DNA from: Desulfuromonadaceae bacterium | GTDB lineage: Bacteria; Desulfobacterota; Desulfuromonadia; Geobacterales; Pseudopelobacteraceae | DNA length: 64,000 nucleotides | Direction of reading: 5' to 3' | NCBI GenBank assembly: GCA_028683855.1 | Contig: JAQUHA010000017.1 | Location: 1 to 64,000 of the forward strand | In this document: positions 46,901 to 54,475 of the stretch, piece by piece | How the letters are laid out: each line of letters starts with the position of its first letter | Position numbering within the stretch: position 1 is the stretch's first letter | Position numbers and translations under genes: made by a program | The notes under the pieces: generated by a model | Database searches by the model: none | What the model saw: the letters and a program-made list of their open reading frames with translations, nothing else | Told to the model about the DNA's origin: nothing

Positions 46901-49900
46901 CGCGCTGACCTGGTCAGCAGTAAGAGCCTCTACCTGTGCATTAGTCAGTTGAGCAACAGCTCCAGTTGAGATGCCTTGGATCTGACCGTTTGTCATTACG
47001 GCAAGATCAGCCGTTTCAATTGCCTGAATCTGAGATGAAGTCAGATGTGCGATATCAGCTGATTCCAGTCCGACTATGTTATCTGTCGTCAGATATTTTA
47101 TAAATTCACTGCTAAGCTTGGAAATCTGCTCTGTACTCAATGCAGCCAGGTGATCAACATCTATTCCGGCAGCCTGCGTTGAGGTAAGCGCAGCAATTGC
47201 AGTTGTAGAGAGTGAGTTAAATCCGGCGGTAGTTATACCGTTAACCGCGTCGGTTGTAAGCGCGGCAATCTGTGTTGAGGTAAGCGCATTCAGTTGAGCA
47301 GAATCAAGTGCTGCAAAATCCTCCGGAGTAAGCGCCTTAATCTGATTTACCGTTAACTTTGATATATTGGCAGTTGATATGGCAGCAACCTGAAGATCAG
47401 ACATCACTGCAAGATCAGCCGTTTCAATCGCCTGAATCTGCGCTGATGTAAGTTGAGCAATATCAGCTGTCTCAAGTCCGACAATATTGTCAGTTGTCAG
47501 ATTTCTAATAAAATCTTCGCTAAGACTTGATATCTGATTTGTTGTAAAGTATCCGACGTGCGCAGCGTCAAGACCGGCAGCCTGTAATGTTGTCATTGCT
47601 GCTACGGCATCGGTAGCTATTTCACCAAAACGTACCGGTTCAATACTGTTGAGAATATTAACATCCAGCCCTGCAATGTGTGTAGCTGTGGTCAGCGCTT
47701 CCTGATGTGGTGCATCAAGCCACGAAACCTGTTCTGTTGTTAATGCATTGATTGAAGCTGCTGACAATTGACCGAACTCGGTCGGGTCTATGGAATTTAG
47801 AGCTGCCGATGTCAGCACCTGCATCTGCGAAGTTGTCAATGCATGGAGCTGTTCAGTAGTGAGTGAAACAACCGTATCTGTTCCCAGCGAATGAACCTGA
47901 TCGGTTGTAAGAGCTTTTATGTCTCTGGTTGTTATAGCGGCAATCTGATCCGGGGAGAGAAGATCCAATTTTGCAGCATCAATAGCACGTATCTGAGCTG
48001 TTGTAAGCGCTGCAACGTCTTCAGTTTCGAGACCTATTATATTATCGGCAGTCAACGCACTTACAGCATCCACACCCAGTTTGGAAATCTGCTCAGTTGT
48101 CATAGCAGCAACATGAGCTGCATCAAGACCTGCTATCTGCTCTGTTGTTAGAATGCTGATTTCAGCTGTGGTTAAAGCCGCAAAGTCTGCTGTTTTGATT
48201 GCATTCAGTGCATCAGTCCCCATCTCTTTTATCTGATTCTTGTCGAGAGCGGCAATCTGGGCTGAATCAAATCTTGTAATGTCATCAGCTCCCAGAGTTT
48301 TAACCTGCTCAGCTGTTAATTTTGAAATACCCTCGGTTGATATAGCAGCGACCTGAACATCGGATAATGCGGCAAAATCTGCACTTTCCATAGCTTTAAT
48401 CTGTGCAGTATTCAGAGCGGCAATATCATCTGTTCCAAGTCCTGCCACATTGGCGGTAGTCAACCCTGCTATCGCCTTTGTATTAAGATTTGAAATCTGA
48501 GTTGTAGAGAGTTGTGCAATATGATCAGCGGAAAGTGCGCTAGCTTGCTCCTCAGTGAGGTTTTGTATACCGTCTGTCGTCAATGCCTTAATCTGGGCAT
48601 TTGTCATAACCGCTATATCGGCACTCTCTATTGCTTTAATCTGATAGTTGGAAAGATTTGCTATATTCTCCGTCGAGAGACCAACTATGTTATCAGTAGT
48701 TAACGCCTGAATTGCCGTTGTACTCAGTTTTGAGGCCTGAAGCGTAGTCAGTGCTCCGACATGATCCGCATCCAGTCCTGCTATCTGCTCAGTAGTCAAC
48801 GCTTTTATTGATGAGGAGTTGAGCGCCGCAAAAGTGGCAGTCTCGATCGCATTAAGAGCATCTGTTCCCATAGCGGAAATCTGGGTTGAGTTAAGACTGG
48901 AAAGTTTCCCGTTCATAGCAATAATGTCGTCCGCCTGAAGAACGCCAATCTGCTCTGCAGTTAACCCTTTCATGCTGTCGGTCGAGATTGCGGCAATCTG
49001 CTCCGGAGTAAGCGCCTGCAAGTCCTCAGTCTGAATAGCCCTGATCTGGGCTGAAGTCATCTTGTTAATATCTTCTGTTGCAAGCCCGACTATATTACTT
49101 GTTGTAAAAGCTTCTACTGCGGTTGGAGTTAAGTTTGAAATCTGTTCTGTAGTAAAGGCTCCAACATGGTCTACATCAAGCCCGGCTACCTGGGTTGTTG
49201 TCATATTGGCTATAACAGCAGTAGAAAGTGCACCAAAATTCTCAACAGAGGTTGCATTTAGTGCCTGTGTAGTAAATGCAACAGCCTGATCTTTTGAAAT
49301 AACATGAAACTGCTCTGTAGTCATGTTAGCTAAGTGTTCGTTAGTCAGTGCATTTATCTGATCGGTGGTAAGACCTGTTATTCCAAGAGTAGAAATATCC
49401 GCAAGCTGGTCAGCAGACATCGCCTGCAGATCTTCTGTCTGAATAGCTGCCACCTGCATTTTGTTCAGCTGAGCGATATCTCCAACTTCAAGGCCAGTAA
49501 TATTGGCGGTTGTAAAAGCAGCTATTGCTGTCGAACTCAAATTAGCGACCTGAGTAGAAGATAGTGCTGTCACATGGGCTTCGTCGAGACCTGCAGCCTG
49601 AGTTGTAGTAAGGGCAGCAATCGCTGTTTTACTAAATGCCTGCACCTGCTGATCTGAGAGCACATTAAGGTCAGCAGTATCAAAACCTATTATTTGCGAT
49701 GCAGACAAACTGCTAATATCAAGTGTAGTAAGGGCTTGAACATTGCCTTCCGTAAGAGCCGATATTGCATCAGAGGTAAGAGCCTGAGCCTGTTTCGAAG
49801 TCAAAGCCGCTACATTATCCTCACTAAGACCTGCGACCTGTTCTGTTGTCAGCGCGGCAATCTTGGACGTGCTTATTGCAGCAAATGTTTCAGGTGCCAA

Positions 49901-51646
49901 CGCATTCAAGGCATCTGTTGTCAGAGCCGTAAATTGCGCCACAGTTAAACCGTTTATCTGATTTGCAGTTAGAGCTGCTAAATCATCTCCCCCTAAAAGT
50001 GCCTGCAGTTGAGTTGAATCGAGAGCTGCAAGTGCAGCATTACTGATAGCTTTTATCTGGTCGGGCTCAAGAAGTTGGAGGTCTTCTGCATCCATCGCCT
50101 TAATCTGGGTTGAGCTCAAAACGCTGATATCCGCAGTAGTAAGACCTATAACGTTCTCTGTTGTAAGAGCCCTCATTGATGCTGTCGTAAGAGCCTGTGC
50201 CTGTGCTGTAGTAAGTGCCGTAATATGATCTGCAGATAGTCCGGCGACCTGGTCTGTAGAGAGCTTGGCTATTATCGAAGTACTAAGTGCGCCAAATTGC
50301 TCTGGGATAAGAGTACCAAACGCTTCTGTAGCCATACTGTTAAATTGTGTGGTCGTCAAAGCAGCTATGTTAGTTGTGCTGAGACCATCTATTTGGTCTA
50401 TAGTTAAAGCGGATATCTGAGCGGCTGTAAGAGAGCTAATGCCGAGTGTGCTTAATGCATTGATCTGGTAAGGCTCCAATACATTAAGATCTGCAGTTTC
50501 AATGGCTTTGACCTGTGTGGCACTGAAATTATGGAGGTCTTCCGTTTCCAGACCAATTATGTTGTCAGTCGTAAGGGCTTTAATAGAGGTAGCGGACAAT
50601 GCTTTAGTCTGATCTAAGGTCAGTGCGGTAATATCCTCTGCTGACATTGCCGCAATTTGAGCAGGTGTTAATTTGGAAACGGCTGCCGTACTCATAGCGG
50701 TAAACTGTTCAGGAGTCATAGCCTGAATATTTTCAGTTCCTATTGCAGCAACCTGTGTTGCTGTAAGCTTACTGATATCAACTGTTTCCATTGATGAAAT
50801 CTGTTCAGGGGTCAGGGCTTTTATCTGTGTTGCAGTGAGTACCTCTATCTGGTCTGTCTCCAACGCGATAATATGGTCGGCAGTCAGAGCTGCTATCTGA
50901 GTCGTAGTTAGAGTTTTAATCTGATCTGTCGTAATCGACTGCAGATCATCTGTTGCAATTGCCTGAAGCTGCTCAGCTGTCAGACCGGAAATATCTTTAC
51001 CAATAGCAACAAGTTGTGCCGTATCAAGAGCAGTTATATCTTCAACAGCCATAGATCCGATCTGGGTTTTCGTCAGTGCCTGAATCTGGTCTGTTGTCAT
51101 GTTGCCAAAATCTTGAGATTCAAGGGCTACAATCTGATCTGTTGTCAATGTTGCAATTACACTGTCTGAAAGCGCGCGTATCTGAACCGAGGTAAGAACC
51201 GATATGTCGGCAGAATCAAGAGCTTTTGCCTGCGCTACAGACAATACCGCAATGTCGGCAGTTTCCATATTAACCAACTGTTCACTGGACAAGGCGTTTA
51301 TCTGGGTCGTGTTGAGAGTGCTAACAGCTGAAGTTGAAAGGGCAGCAATGCTCTCCGGTGTCAGTTTTGTTATATCGCCTGTATCCAATTGTCGTACCTG
51401 TACTGCGGTCAATGCGGCAACATCGTCGGTCTCCAGATTTGCAAACTGCGTGGAGGTCATTGCATTTATCTGGGTTGTAACCAGAGCGGCAATAGATTCA
51501 GTCGATATGGCATTAAACTGGCTTGAAGTCAGGGCGGCGATATGTTCCGGCTTGATGGTTTTAATATCCGCCGGAGAGATTCCAGCGATCTCAGTAGTAG
51601 TAAGTGCCTGAATTTCTGCCAGGGTTTTATCCGCATAAGTTGCCAT
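37904..51646 (-). CDS. Giant octapeptide-repeat protein, predicted type I secretion substrate
   Basis: 4580 residues, roughly 470 kDa. Residues from about 5 to 4242 are an almost unbroken series of 8-residue units, consensus [TSDE]-[TSPA]-x-[QD]-[IVF]-x-[AGN]-[LIM]. The remaining 338 residues form a different C-terminal region with SPIILDLDGNGVQT (about 4271), DINNDDIINNGSELFG (about 4317), MDTNHDGIIN (about 4353) and DGNHDGITQAGEL (about 4376). These are EF-hand/dockerin-like calcium loops, as in FrpC-type secreted proteins. A few more octads (about 4443-4475) and a terminal beta-rich segment follow, probably the export signal. No N-terminal signal peptide, RTX nonapeptides or LapA-type retention module is seen, and I saw no cysteine. 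GGGAGGA precedes the start. It is divergent from a type I secretion operon. A surface adhesin or fibre is the best guess. Confidence 0.85.
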   Translation of the reverse strand: MATYADKTLAEIQALTTTEIAGISPADIKTIKPEHIAALTSSQFNAISTESIAALVTTQINAMTSTQFANLETDDVAALTAVQVRQLDTGDITKLTPESIAALSTSAVSTLNTTQINALSSEQLVNMETADIAVLSVAQAKALDSADISVLTSVQIRALSDSVIATLTTDQIVALESQDFGNMTTDQIQALTKTQIGSMAVEDITALDTAQLVAIGKDISGLTAEQLQAIATDDLQSITTDQIKTLTTTQIAALTADHIIALETDQIEVLTATQIKALTPEQISSMETVDISKLTATQVAAIGTENIQAMTPEQFTAMSTAAVSKLTPAQIAAMSAEDITALTLDQTKALSATSIKALTTDNIIGLETEDLHNFSATQVKAIETADLNVLEPYQINALSTLGISSLTAAQISALTIDQIDGLSTTNIAALTTTQFNSMATEAFGTLIPEQFGALSTSIIAKLSTDQVAGLSADHITALTTAQAQALTTASMRALTTENVIGLTTADISVLSSTQIKAMDAEDLQLLEPDQIKAISNAALAALDSTQLQALLGGDDLAALTANQINGLTVAQFTALTTDALNALAPETFAAISTSKIAALTTEQVAGLSEDNVAALTSKQAQALTSDAISALTEGNVQALTTLDISSLSASQIIGFDTADLNVLSDQQVQAFSKTAIAALTTTQAAGLDEAHVTALSSTQVANLSSTAIAAFTTANITGLEVGDIAQLNKMQVAAIQTEDLQAMSADQLADISTLGITGLTTDQINALTNEHLANMTTEQFHVISKDQAVAFTTQALNATSVENFGALSTAVIANMTTTQVAGLDVDHVGAFTTEQISNLTPTAVEAFTTSNIVGLATEDINKMTSAQIRAIQTEDLQALTPEQIAAISTDSMKGLTAEQIGVLQADDIIAMNGKLSSLNSTQISAMGTDALNAIETATFAALNSSSIKALTTEQIAGLDADHVGALTTLQASKLSTTAIQALTTDNIVGLSTENIANLSNYQIKAIESADIAVMTNAQIKALTTDGIQNLTEEQASALSADHIAQLSTTQISNLNTKAIAGLTTANVAGLGTDDIAALNTAQIKAMESADFAALSDVQVAAISTEGISKLTAEQVKTLGADDITRFDSAQIAALDKNQIKEMGTDALNAIKTADFAALTTAEISILTTEQIAGLDAAHVAAMTTEQISKLGVDAVSALTADNIIGLETEDVAALTTAQIRAIDAAKLDLLSPDQIAAITTRDIKALTTDQVHSLGTDTVVSLTTEQLHALTTSQMQVLTSAALNSIDPTEFGQLSAASINALTTEQVSWLDAPHQEALTTATHIAGLDVNILNSIEPVRFGEIATDAVAAMTTLQAAGLDAAHVGYFTTNQISSLSEDFIRNLTTDNIVGLETADIAQLTSAQIQAIETADLAVMSDLQVAAISTANISKLTVNQIKALTPEDFAALDSAQLNALTSTQIAALTTDAVNGITTAGFNSLSTTAIAALTSTQAAGIDVDHLAALSTEQISKLSSEFIKYLTTDNIVGLESADIAHLTSSQIQAIETADLAVMTNGQIQGISTGAVAQLTNAQVEALTADQVSAFTTEQISKLSTSAIQHLTTDNIVGLQTEDIAKLTAAQVKAIESGDFAVLAPEQIAAIASENITSLTVEQLSTIGFDDMTQLQTVTAKIDALTATQVAALGTDALNAISTEVFNALATDRIHALTSSQIEGLDFEHIKALSSAQVAQLTTSAIKGLTAENIVGLDTVDVRNLTTAQVQAIESADLAVMTNAQIAAISTEAVSKLTDEQMIALTADQVAAFTTDQISKLTTTAIQNLTTENIVGLGLDDISNMTSAQIKAIESADFAQLTPEQVAAISSGAIGALTTDQLSTLGAGDIALFDADQIGALTSTQIGVLSAAALNGMVTAGFNTLSTAVIKSLTSAQMEGLDAAHVAAFSTEQISKLTADAIKNLTTENIQGLETADIAQMTTAQIQAIETADLAVMTNSQIGAISTAGIAKLTTDQMEALTADQVGAFTTEQISKLTTPNIEKLTTANIIGLQAEDIGNMTTAQIQAIESADFALLTPDQIAGLTSEAVAKLTNDQIKTIGADDATLLGTKISSLTAGQIVDLKTEALNAMTTEAFNALSTAAIQALTSSQAAALDFDHIAALSTQQISKLSTDAIKNLTVDNIVGIETADVAQLTTSQIQAIETANLAVMSNAQIGAFSTAAVSVLTTDQVEAFTANQIGAFTTEQISKLSTTAIQHLTTDNIIGLETADIASLTGYQLKNIESADFAVLTPDQIAAIATDLITSITADQIKTLGADAITALEAIQSTNITGLTTAQIAALGTDALNAISTATFSALSDSSIHALTESQMSGLDPALLTALSSGQISQLTTSAIKGLTADNIVAIDTLDISKLTTAQVQAIESADLAVMTNAQIAAISTDGVKALTENQMKALTPDQVAAFTTEQISKLTTTAIQNLTTENIVGLGLDDIAKMTTAQIRAMESADFAALTPEQIASMSSDGISALTSEQISTLGEADFGAMGTLQLSGFNTSQASSFATEDLNSINVENFGKMSTAFIKALDDTQIAGLDAAHIAGFSSAQVAALTTNAIKALTTANVVGLETVDISNMTTNQIKALESAELAALNADQIAAITSDGIKVMTSDQIKALAADDIAALSPEQIGAINTMAIAGLTTVAVRALASEDVAALSTAQVAALSTESVAALTVDNIPGLTTTAIGKMSGEQVAAIETADLVAMTSVQVGALSTTGISSLTSDQIRVLENADFDAMTAAQIAKISTENIAALTTNQIAGLSSANIAAITTTQISHLSTAAIAALTTENVKGLEVADIKNMTAAQIKAIQADVLQQLDSAQIGAIATDGIAGMTTTQIAALDSSQVAALTTTQIKELTNAQIVALTTDNIQGLEVADIKKMTEAQIRVIQTDDLQQLDSAQIGAITTAGIANMTPAQISAFDSSQIAALTTAQVKAMTNAEIAALTTDNIAGLGTEDVRVMTTTQIQAIGTDDLQQLTSVQIGAITTAGIAALRQNQILALESADIAAMDAAQLKAFNTAQFSGLTTDALNGLDTAKLAALTTANIAALTSDQIASLDSADIKALTSTQIKVLSTSAIAALTTANVVGIETLDITKLTTAQIAAFETEDLKAMTSDQIKAFTTSEIAALTSTQIKGLDNEDLDALNSAQVYALSASTVAAMTTAQLEAMSGELGSLNTAAFASLTTDQLVSLAPTDEITSLTSAQIKALTTAQIIALESNDFAVMNTEQIAALSTTQVRSMATEDIAALTTETVQALSTAAIKALTTEQIVALDSADFTNLKTSQLAALTTAQINALETADVDALMPTQMGLLNTAQIHALSTAAIEAMDAPQFQALSTRSISVLTSDQMIAIETADLNLFATEQFAALNTSAIANLTSDQIENLDNSLIAAITSTQIKAMATEDVAAISSVQITHLSTAAIAALTTEQFVGIATENLVELTTDQFAALSTASIVNLTSAQVEALTDGQLGAVTAIQIKKMATDDIEALSTAQISKLSTAAIAALTTDQFAAIETQDLNAMTTDQFAKLSTASIASLTSDQIQNLTTDKIEAITSTQIKAMATADIADLNKVVTDQIQHLSTVAIAALKSEQFVAIGTEALNSFTSDQFAALSTSSIASLTNEQLTKLSTENIEAITTRQIKVMTTEDIADLDTTQIQHLSTAAIAALTTEQFAAIETQDLNAMTTDQFGALSTASIANMTTDQAKYLSTENVAAITSAQIKVMTTADLAQMDTTQISELSASAVGALTVDQVNIAVLGTDDIANMKITQISALSAANIAALDSAQTNAIATDAIEALTTSQIRAIDTADFAVMLTEQIAAISDTNIAALTTSQINNMSTAQAHALKDNQIAALTTTQVAYIASATLATMSTLQIEAFEAQDIAAMTSDQIKALTVGQVGALTEAQIQAIETADLAVMLTDRLNVLNASQVAALTPEQVAALTTGQLSNMAEIPNITLLSTTQVQALSTLQIDGLTADQVNAFSVDQIAAITTVQSPHLTVDNIMTLSQEQVAALTTQALDAMDDTQIQAFETPDIAAMTTAQIQSLNASHIAALTPDQFAALTVEDISILTSAQVDVLTVDQMTALTPDQITAIVTENLVVLDSAQIRAIEVPDLQLLTQDQIAALTSVQIRALTDEQTTSLTADQIVALTTAQVSHLTDNQIAILTTAQYSAMEAADIAAIATDQIKYMELEDLAAIKGAWNENAFTMEQRDAMSVDQQLAAGVLASPIILDLDGNGVQTTTLADGVAFDITANGELDKVAWVAGNDGFLVRDINNDDIINNGSELFGTATKLASGEQAADGFAALSEMDTNHDGIINVADTNFADLKVWLDGNHDGITQAGELQSLQSLDIAQLNLNATQTAVNNNDNWIFLDSTYTSTDGTAHQMADVWFQKGEISDVTALTTGDIAALSQDQVKALTGDDIAALHNLGKDDAFTNQQLQTIAKPHLLQSGDDVLFSGNVDVQTNVLAGTDHLQMIVTAVDDTASVEMIGSHGDWKDVGSMLVNGVESHVYNNGTAEILVQGHVATTIKDLQIG
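42361..43140. repeat. 240-bp higher-order repeat (10 octads) inside the giant gene
   Basis: A block of ten octads recurs. The sequence AGCTGCTGCA, or its one-base variant AGCTGTTGCA, ends at 42600, 42840 and 43080, exactly 240 bases apart, with flanking sequence matching too. A similar ten-octad period is seen around 40.3-41.2 kb (units with ETQDLNAMTTDQF). Confidence 0.8.
44284..46905. repeat. About 648-bp higher-order repeat (27 octads) inside the giant gene
   Basis: Copies of the segment CTCCGTAGTAAACGCA, or close variants, start at 44284, 44942, 45587, 46235 and 46889, that is 645-658 bases apart. The protein order within each unit is conserved (DALNAIS, HALTSSQ, LTTDNIVGLE, IESADFA, LTPEQIAAI and so on). 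Comparable but more diverged units extend on towards the N-terminal end. Confidence 0.8.
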
Positions 51647-51771
51647 GAGTTGTTTCCTCCCGAGTCATGTTCTAACTGTGTGCTCTTAGTTATTTTGAAA
51701 TTGTATTATTCCATGTAATTAGTCGGTATCTACAGACAATAGAAGACCAATAAAGAAAGCCTTGTTAACAC

Positions 51772-51799
51772 CTATCGGATTCTAATAGGAAATACTGTA
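51772..51799 (-). promoter_or_regulatory. Possible sigma-28-type promoter of the giant gene
   Basis: On the minus strand TACA, 16 bases, then TCCGATAG resembles TAAA-N15-GCCGATAA of flagellar sigma-28 (3 of 4 and 6 of 8 matches). It would give a leader of about 120 bases. The match is weaker than the three others in this window and the spacing is one base long. Confidence 0.35.
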
Positions 51800-51893
51800 G
51801 TTTTTTTTATCCATCGTAATCTATTTTTTTAAAAAACGTAAAATTTTGTAAACTTGGGACATACACATGATGTCTACCAGGAATATTATCGAG

Positions 51894-51922
51894 TTTACAA
51901 TTATCGCGAATAGGTGTTAAAA
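51894..51922 (+). promoter_or_regulatory. Possible sigma-70-type promoter of the type I secretion operon
   Basis: TTTACA, 17 bases, then TTAAAA, 50 bases before the exporter start. The -35 element is good, the -10 element moderate. Confidence 0.35.
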
Positions 51923-51971
51923 ATGAACCTAGTGTTGCGACAAAACTGCTGCAAGAGGCTAAGAACATAGC

Positions 51972-53651
51972 ATGAATAAACTTTTTTTTATAAAACATTA
52001 TTTTCTTCCCACCGCTTTTTTCAGCCTGGTCATAAACCTGCTTCTACTTGCTCCATCACTTTTCATGTTTCAACTGTACGACAGGGTATTGGGGACACGC
52101 AGCAAGGAGGCTCTCTGGCTGATGAGCGCCCTGCTTTTGCTTGCTTTATTGGTTATGGGGATTATAGAGATTGTCAGATCCCGTATCCTCGTGAATGCAA
52201 ACAACGCAATGGACTTGATGCTGGCACCCTTTCTTCTTAAAAAAATGGTTGAAGGCGCCACATCTCCAGAAGGAAATCCCAATACCCATGCTCTTAAAGA
52301 CCTGCAGAGCGTCAGATCTTTTCTTACCGGACCCGGAATAATCCAACTCCTTGATGCCCCATGGCTCCCGATATATATGGTTATACTCTACATGATGCAT
52401 CCGCTCATGCTGTACAATCTCATCTTTGGCTCTCTCTTGATGGCATCGCTTTCTATTGCAAGCGAATTTTTGACAAAAAGCCCGCTTGCAGAGGCAAACT
52501 CCGCAAACCGCCTGGCTACACGTTTTGTGGATTCAGCCATGCTTAACGCCGAAGTTGTTAACGCAATGGGGATGCAGAACAATCTTATAAGGCGATGGGC
52601 TTCTTTAAACGATCAGGTTATTGTTTTACAATCCCACGCCAGTAAATGGTCGGGAAGAATATCCGGCATGACAAAGTTTGTAAGACAACTATTCCAGGCT
52701 ATGGGTTCTGCAGTAGGTATGTACATAATGTTGGTTGACACGACTTTTTCTATGGGATTCCTGATGGCAGGGGGGATTATATTCGGCAAAGCGTTAGGAC
52801 CTCTTGAATATCTGATTTCAGGCTGGCGTTCTCTTCTTGAGACAAGAGCAGCCTACACCCGTCTGGATGCATTTGTCAAAGGCTCCAGCCAGGAAAAGCC
52901 TAATTTACTTGAACTACCCCCACCTACCGGTCAGATATCCATGGAACACGTTACCTTTGGAATACGTGCTACAGGGAAAATACTGATTCGCGATGTTTCA
53001 TTCTCTCTAGTAGCGGGGGACTCTCTTGGGATTGTCGGTCCCAGCGCATCTGGCAAATCTACCTTGGCACGACTTCTGGTAGGAGCCTGGAAACCGCAAC
53101 AGGGGGTTATACGAATCGATGGTGCCGATCTTGCCAATTGGCCCTCGGATAGAATTGGAGAACATATCGGCTATCTGCCACAGGACATTGAACTGTTTGC
53201 GGGGAGCATTGCAGATAATATTGCACGACTTGACGAGCCTGATTCAGAAATGGTCATTGAGGCAGCAAAAATAGCCGGACTGCACGAGATTATTCTGCAG
53301 ATGCCAAACGGGTACGACACACAGATTGGAGAGGGGGGAACCGTGCTTTCCGGCGGACAACGACAGAGGGTGGGATTTGCAAGGGCGCTATACGGTAACC
53401 CGAAAATTCTGATTCTGGACGAGCCGAATGCAAGCCTTGATACAGCGGGAGAAACAGCGCTGGTAAATGCAATGGCGCATTTGAAAGCGGCTGGCACTAC
53501 CACTATTTTCATTACTCACAACCCTCATTTCATTAACAATGTAAGTAAGCTGCTGGTAATGCAGAATGGTTCATTAGCCGCTTTTGGTCCTAAAGAGTGG
53601 GTTATGGCGCAACTGAACAAAGCAACTCAGCAAGCGCAGGTTTCCGCATAG
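51972..53651 (+). CDS. Type I secretion ABC exporter (PrtD/HlyB-like permease-ATPase)
   Basis: The inner-membrane engine that would drive export of the giant protein. The N-terminal membrane domain has about six spans (first ones in FFSLVINLLLLAPSLFMFQL and LLLLALLVMGIIEI). The ATPase domain has Walker A GPSASGKST at residues 356-364, the signature VLSGGQRQRVGFARAL and Walker B ILILDEPNASLD. There is no N-terminal peptidase C39 or C39-like domain, so it belongs with PrtD/AprD-type exporters. At 559 residues it has normal length. First gene of the export operon, 11 bases before the next. Confidence 0.93.
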   Translation: MNKLFFIKHYFLPTAFFSLVINLLLLAPSLFMFQLYDRVLGTRSKEALWLMSALLLLALLVMGIIEIVRSRILVNANNAMDLMLAPFLLKKMVEGATSPEGNPNTHALKDLQSVRSFLTGPGIIQLLDAPWLPIYMVILYMMHPLMLYNLIFGSLLMASLSIASEFLTKSPLAEANSANRLATRFVDSAMLNAEVVNAMGMQNNLIRRWASLNDQVIVLQSHASKWSGRISGMTKFVRQLFQAMGSAVGMYIMLVDTTFSMGFLMAGGIIFGKALGPLEYLISGWRSLLETRAAYTRLDAFVKGSSQEKPNLLELPPPTGQISMEHVTFGIRATGKILIRDVSFSLVAGDSLGIVGPSASGKSTLARLLVGAWKPQQGVIRIDGADLANWPSDRIGEHIGYLPQDIELFAGSIADNIARLDEPDSEMVIEAAKIAGLHEIILQMPNGYDTQIGEGGTVLSGGQRQRVGFARALYGNPKILILDEPNASLDTAGETALVNAMAHLKAAGTTTIFITHNPHFINNVSKLLVMQNGSLAAFGPKEWVMAQLNKATQQAQVSA

Positions 53652-53662
53652 GAGCAAGATTC

Positions 53663-54460
53663 ATGGCACTCATTCCCTGCCGGAATTGTGGACATAATAT
53701 TTCATCGCTGGCTCGTTTCTGTCCAAAATGCTCCAACGCAAACACCCATCAGGAGAAGAGAGCGCCTCACTTAGTTGTCCTCGCATCTCAGGGCGAAATT
53801 CGGCAGACAGGCGAAGAAAAAATTAATAATGATGTTATTTCTACTGCGGAACTGCTCCTACAGAAAGAATTCAAACCTTCTTCAGATGAAATAGTACTTT
53901 TAAAAGGGGAAGTACTTCTTATTAGGGCTGTTTTCAATACGCTTGAATGTTACGCTTATCTTACCTCTACAAGATTCGTACTATGTGACAACTCGCAGCT
54001 GCGTATTCTATTTCAGACCGGAACAGACAAGATCGTTTTTGCTGAAGAGGGGAGACATCTGATTTCAAAAAAGATAGTTGTCACCTTAACGTCAGGTGAA
54101 TCTCTGCACCTCAAATGCGATCCACAAATTAACTGGCTTACCGCATTAAGCGATCCAACAGAACTAGCAGAGGAAACCCGAAAAAGAAACACTTTGTCAA
54201 ACCAGAATATCAGCGGCATTGATTGGTTTTATGAGGAGACCGGTAGAAATATCGGACCGATAAAAGAAAAAAATATTGTTCAGCTTATTCTGAACAATCA
54301 TACTATATTCCCGGAAACCAAGGTGTGGAACGCGAGTCTTACCGAGTGGAAAAAAGCCGACGACACGATTCTTACAATATATTTTAAGGAGAAGTTCTCC
54401 CCTCATCAGGTAATAGGTGTAGTTGATTCAGTAAGGCGTTTTTTAAGAAAACATTTCTAA
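53663..54460 (+). CDS. Zinc-ribbon / PH-like / GYF_2-like protein in the export operon
   Basis: A 265-residue protein of mixed build. It has a zinc ribbon (Cys6, 9, 20, 23: PCRNCGHNISSLARFCPKC) and a beta-rich segment at about 60-170 that resembles bacterial PH/GRAM-like domains (VLLKGEVLLIRAVFN, AYLTSTRFVLCDN). At about 187-236 is a GYF_2-like domain (IDWFYEETGRNIGPIKEKNI, VWNASLTEWKKAD). It ends with a basic helix. There is no signal peptide or clear span, so it is probably cytoplasmic or membrane-peripheral. The start at 53663 has AGGAGC upstream. Its place between exporter ATPase and adaptor suggests an accessory in secretion; I know of no established role. Confidence 0.7.
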   Translation: MALIPCRNCGHNISSLARFCPKCSNANTHQEKRAPHLVVLASQGEIRQTGEEKINNDVISTAELLLQKEFKPSSDEIVLLKGEVLLIRAVFNTLECYAYLTSTRFVLCDNSQLRILFQTGTDKIVFAEEGRHLISKKIVVTLTSGESLHLKCDPQINWLTALSDPTELAEETRKRNTLSNQNISGIDWFYEETGRNIGPIKEKNIVQLILNNHTIFPETKVWNASLTEWKKADDTILTIYFKEKFSPHQVIGVVDSVRRFLRKHF

Positions 54461-54475
54461 GTCAGGAGTTATCAG

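Larger units (their letters stand above)
38921..51634. repeat. About 530 tandem 24-bp units encoding octapeptides
   Basis: The whole stretch is periodic at 24 bases in the reading frame. At protein level, position 5 is nearly always Ile, Val, Phe or Leu and position 8 Leu, Ile or Met. Position 1 is Thr, Ser, Asp or Glu, and position 4 mostly Gln or Asp. DNA units are diverged, so it is an old array rather than a homogeneous satellite. Length-changing irregularities (missing or extra residues) are few. Confidence 0.9.
51647..51971. other. Divergent control region between the giant gene and its export operon
   Basis: 325 AT-rich bases without a gene. It contains long T and A runs (51799-51808, 51825-51836) and the two candidate promoters listed separately. 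It also contains a short duplication in which GAATAGGTGTTA on the operon side resembles the complement of TAACACCTATCGGATTC on the other. Both divergent transcription units must start here. Confidence 0.6.

Noticed and set aside
37904-51646. Dense short repeats that could be taken for a CRISPR array or satellite DNA
   Set aside because: The units are 24 bases with no unique spacers, keep one open reading frame throughout and vary mostly in ways that preserve the octapeptide pattern, so they are coding.
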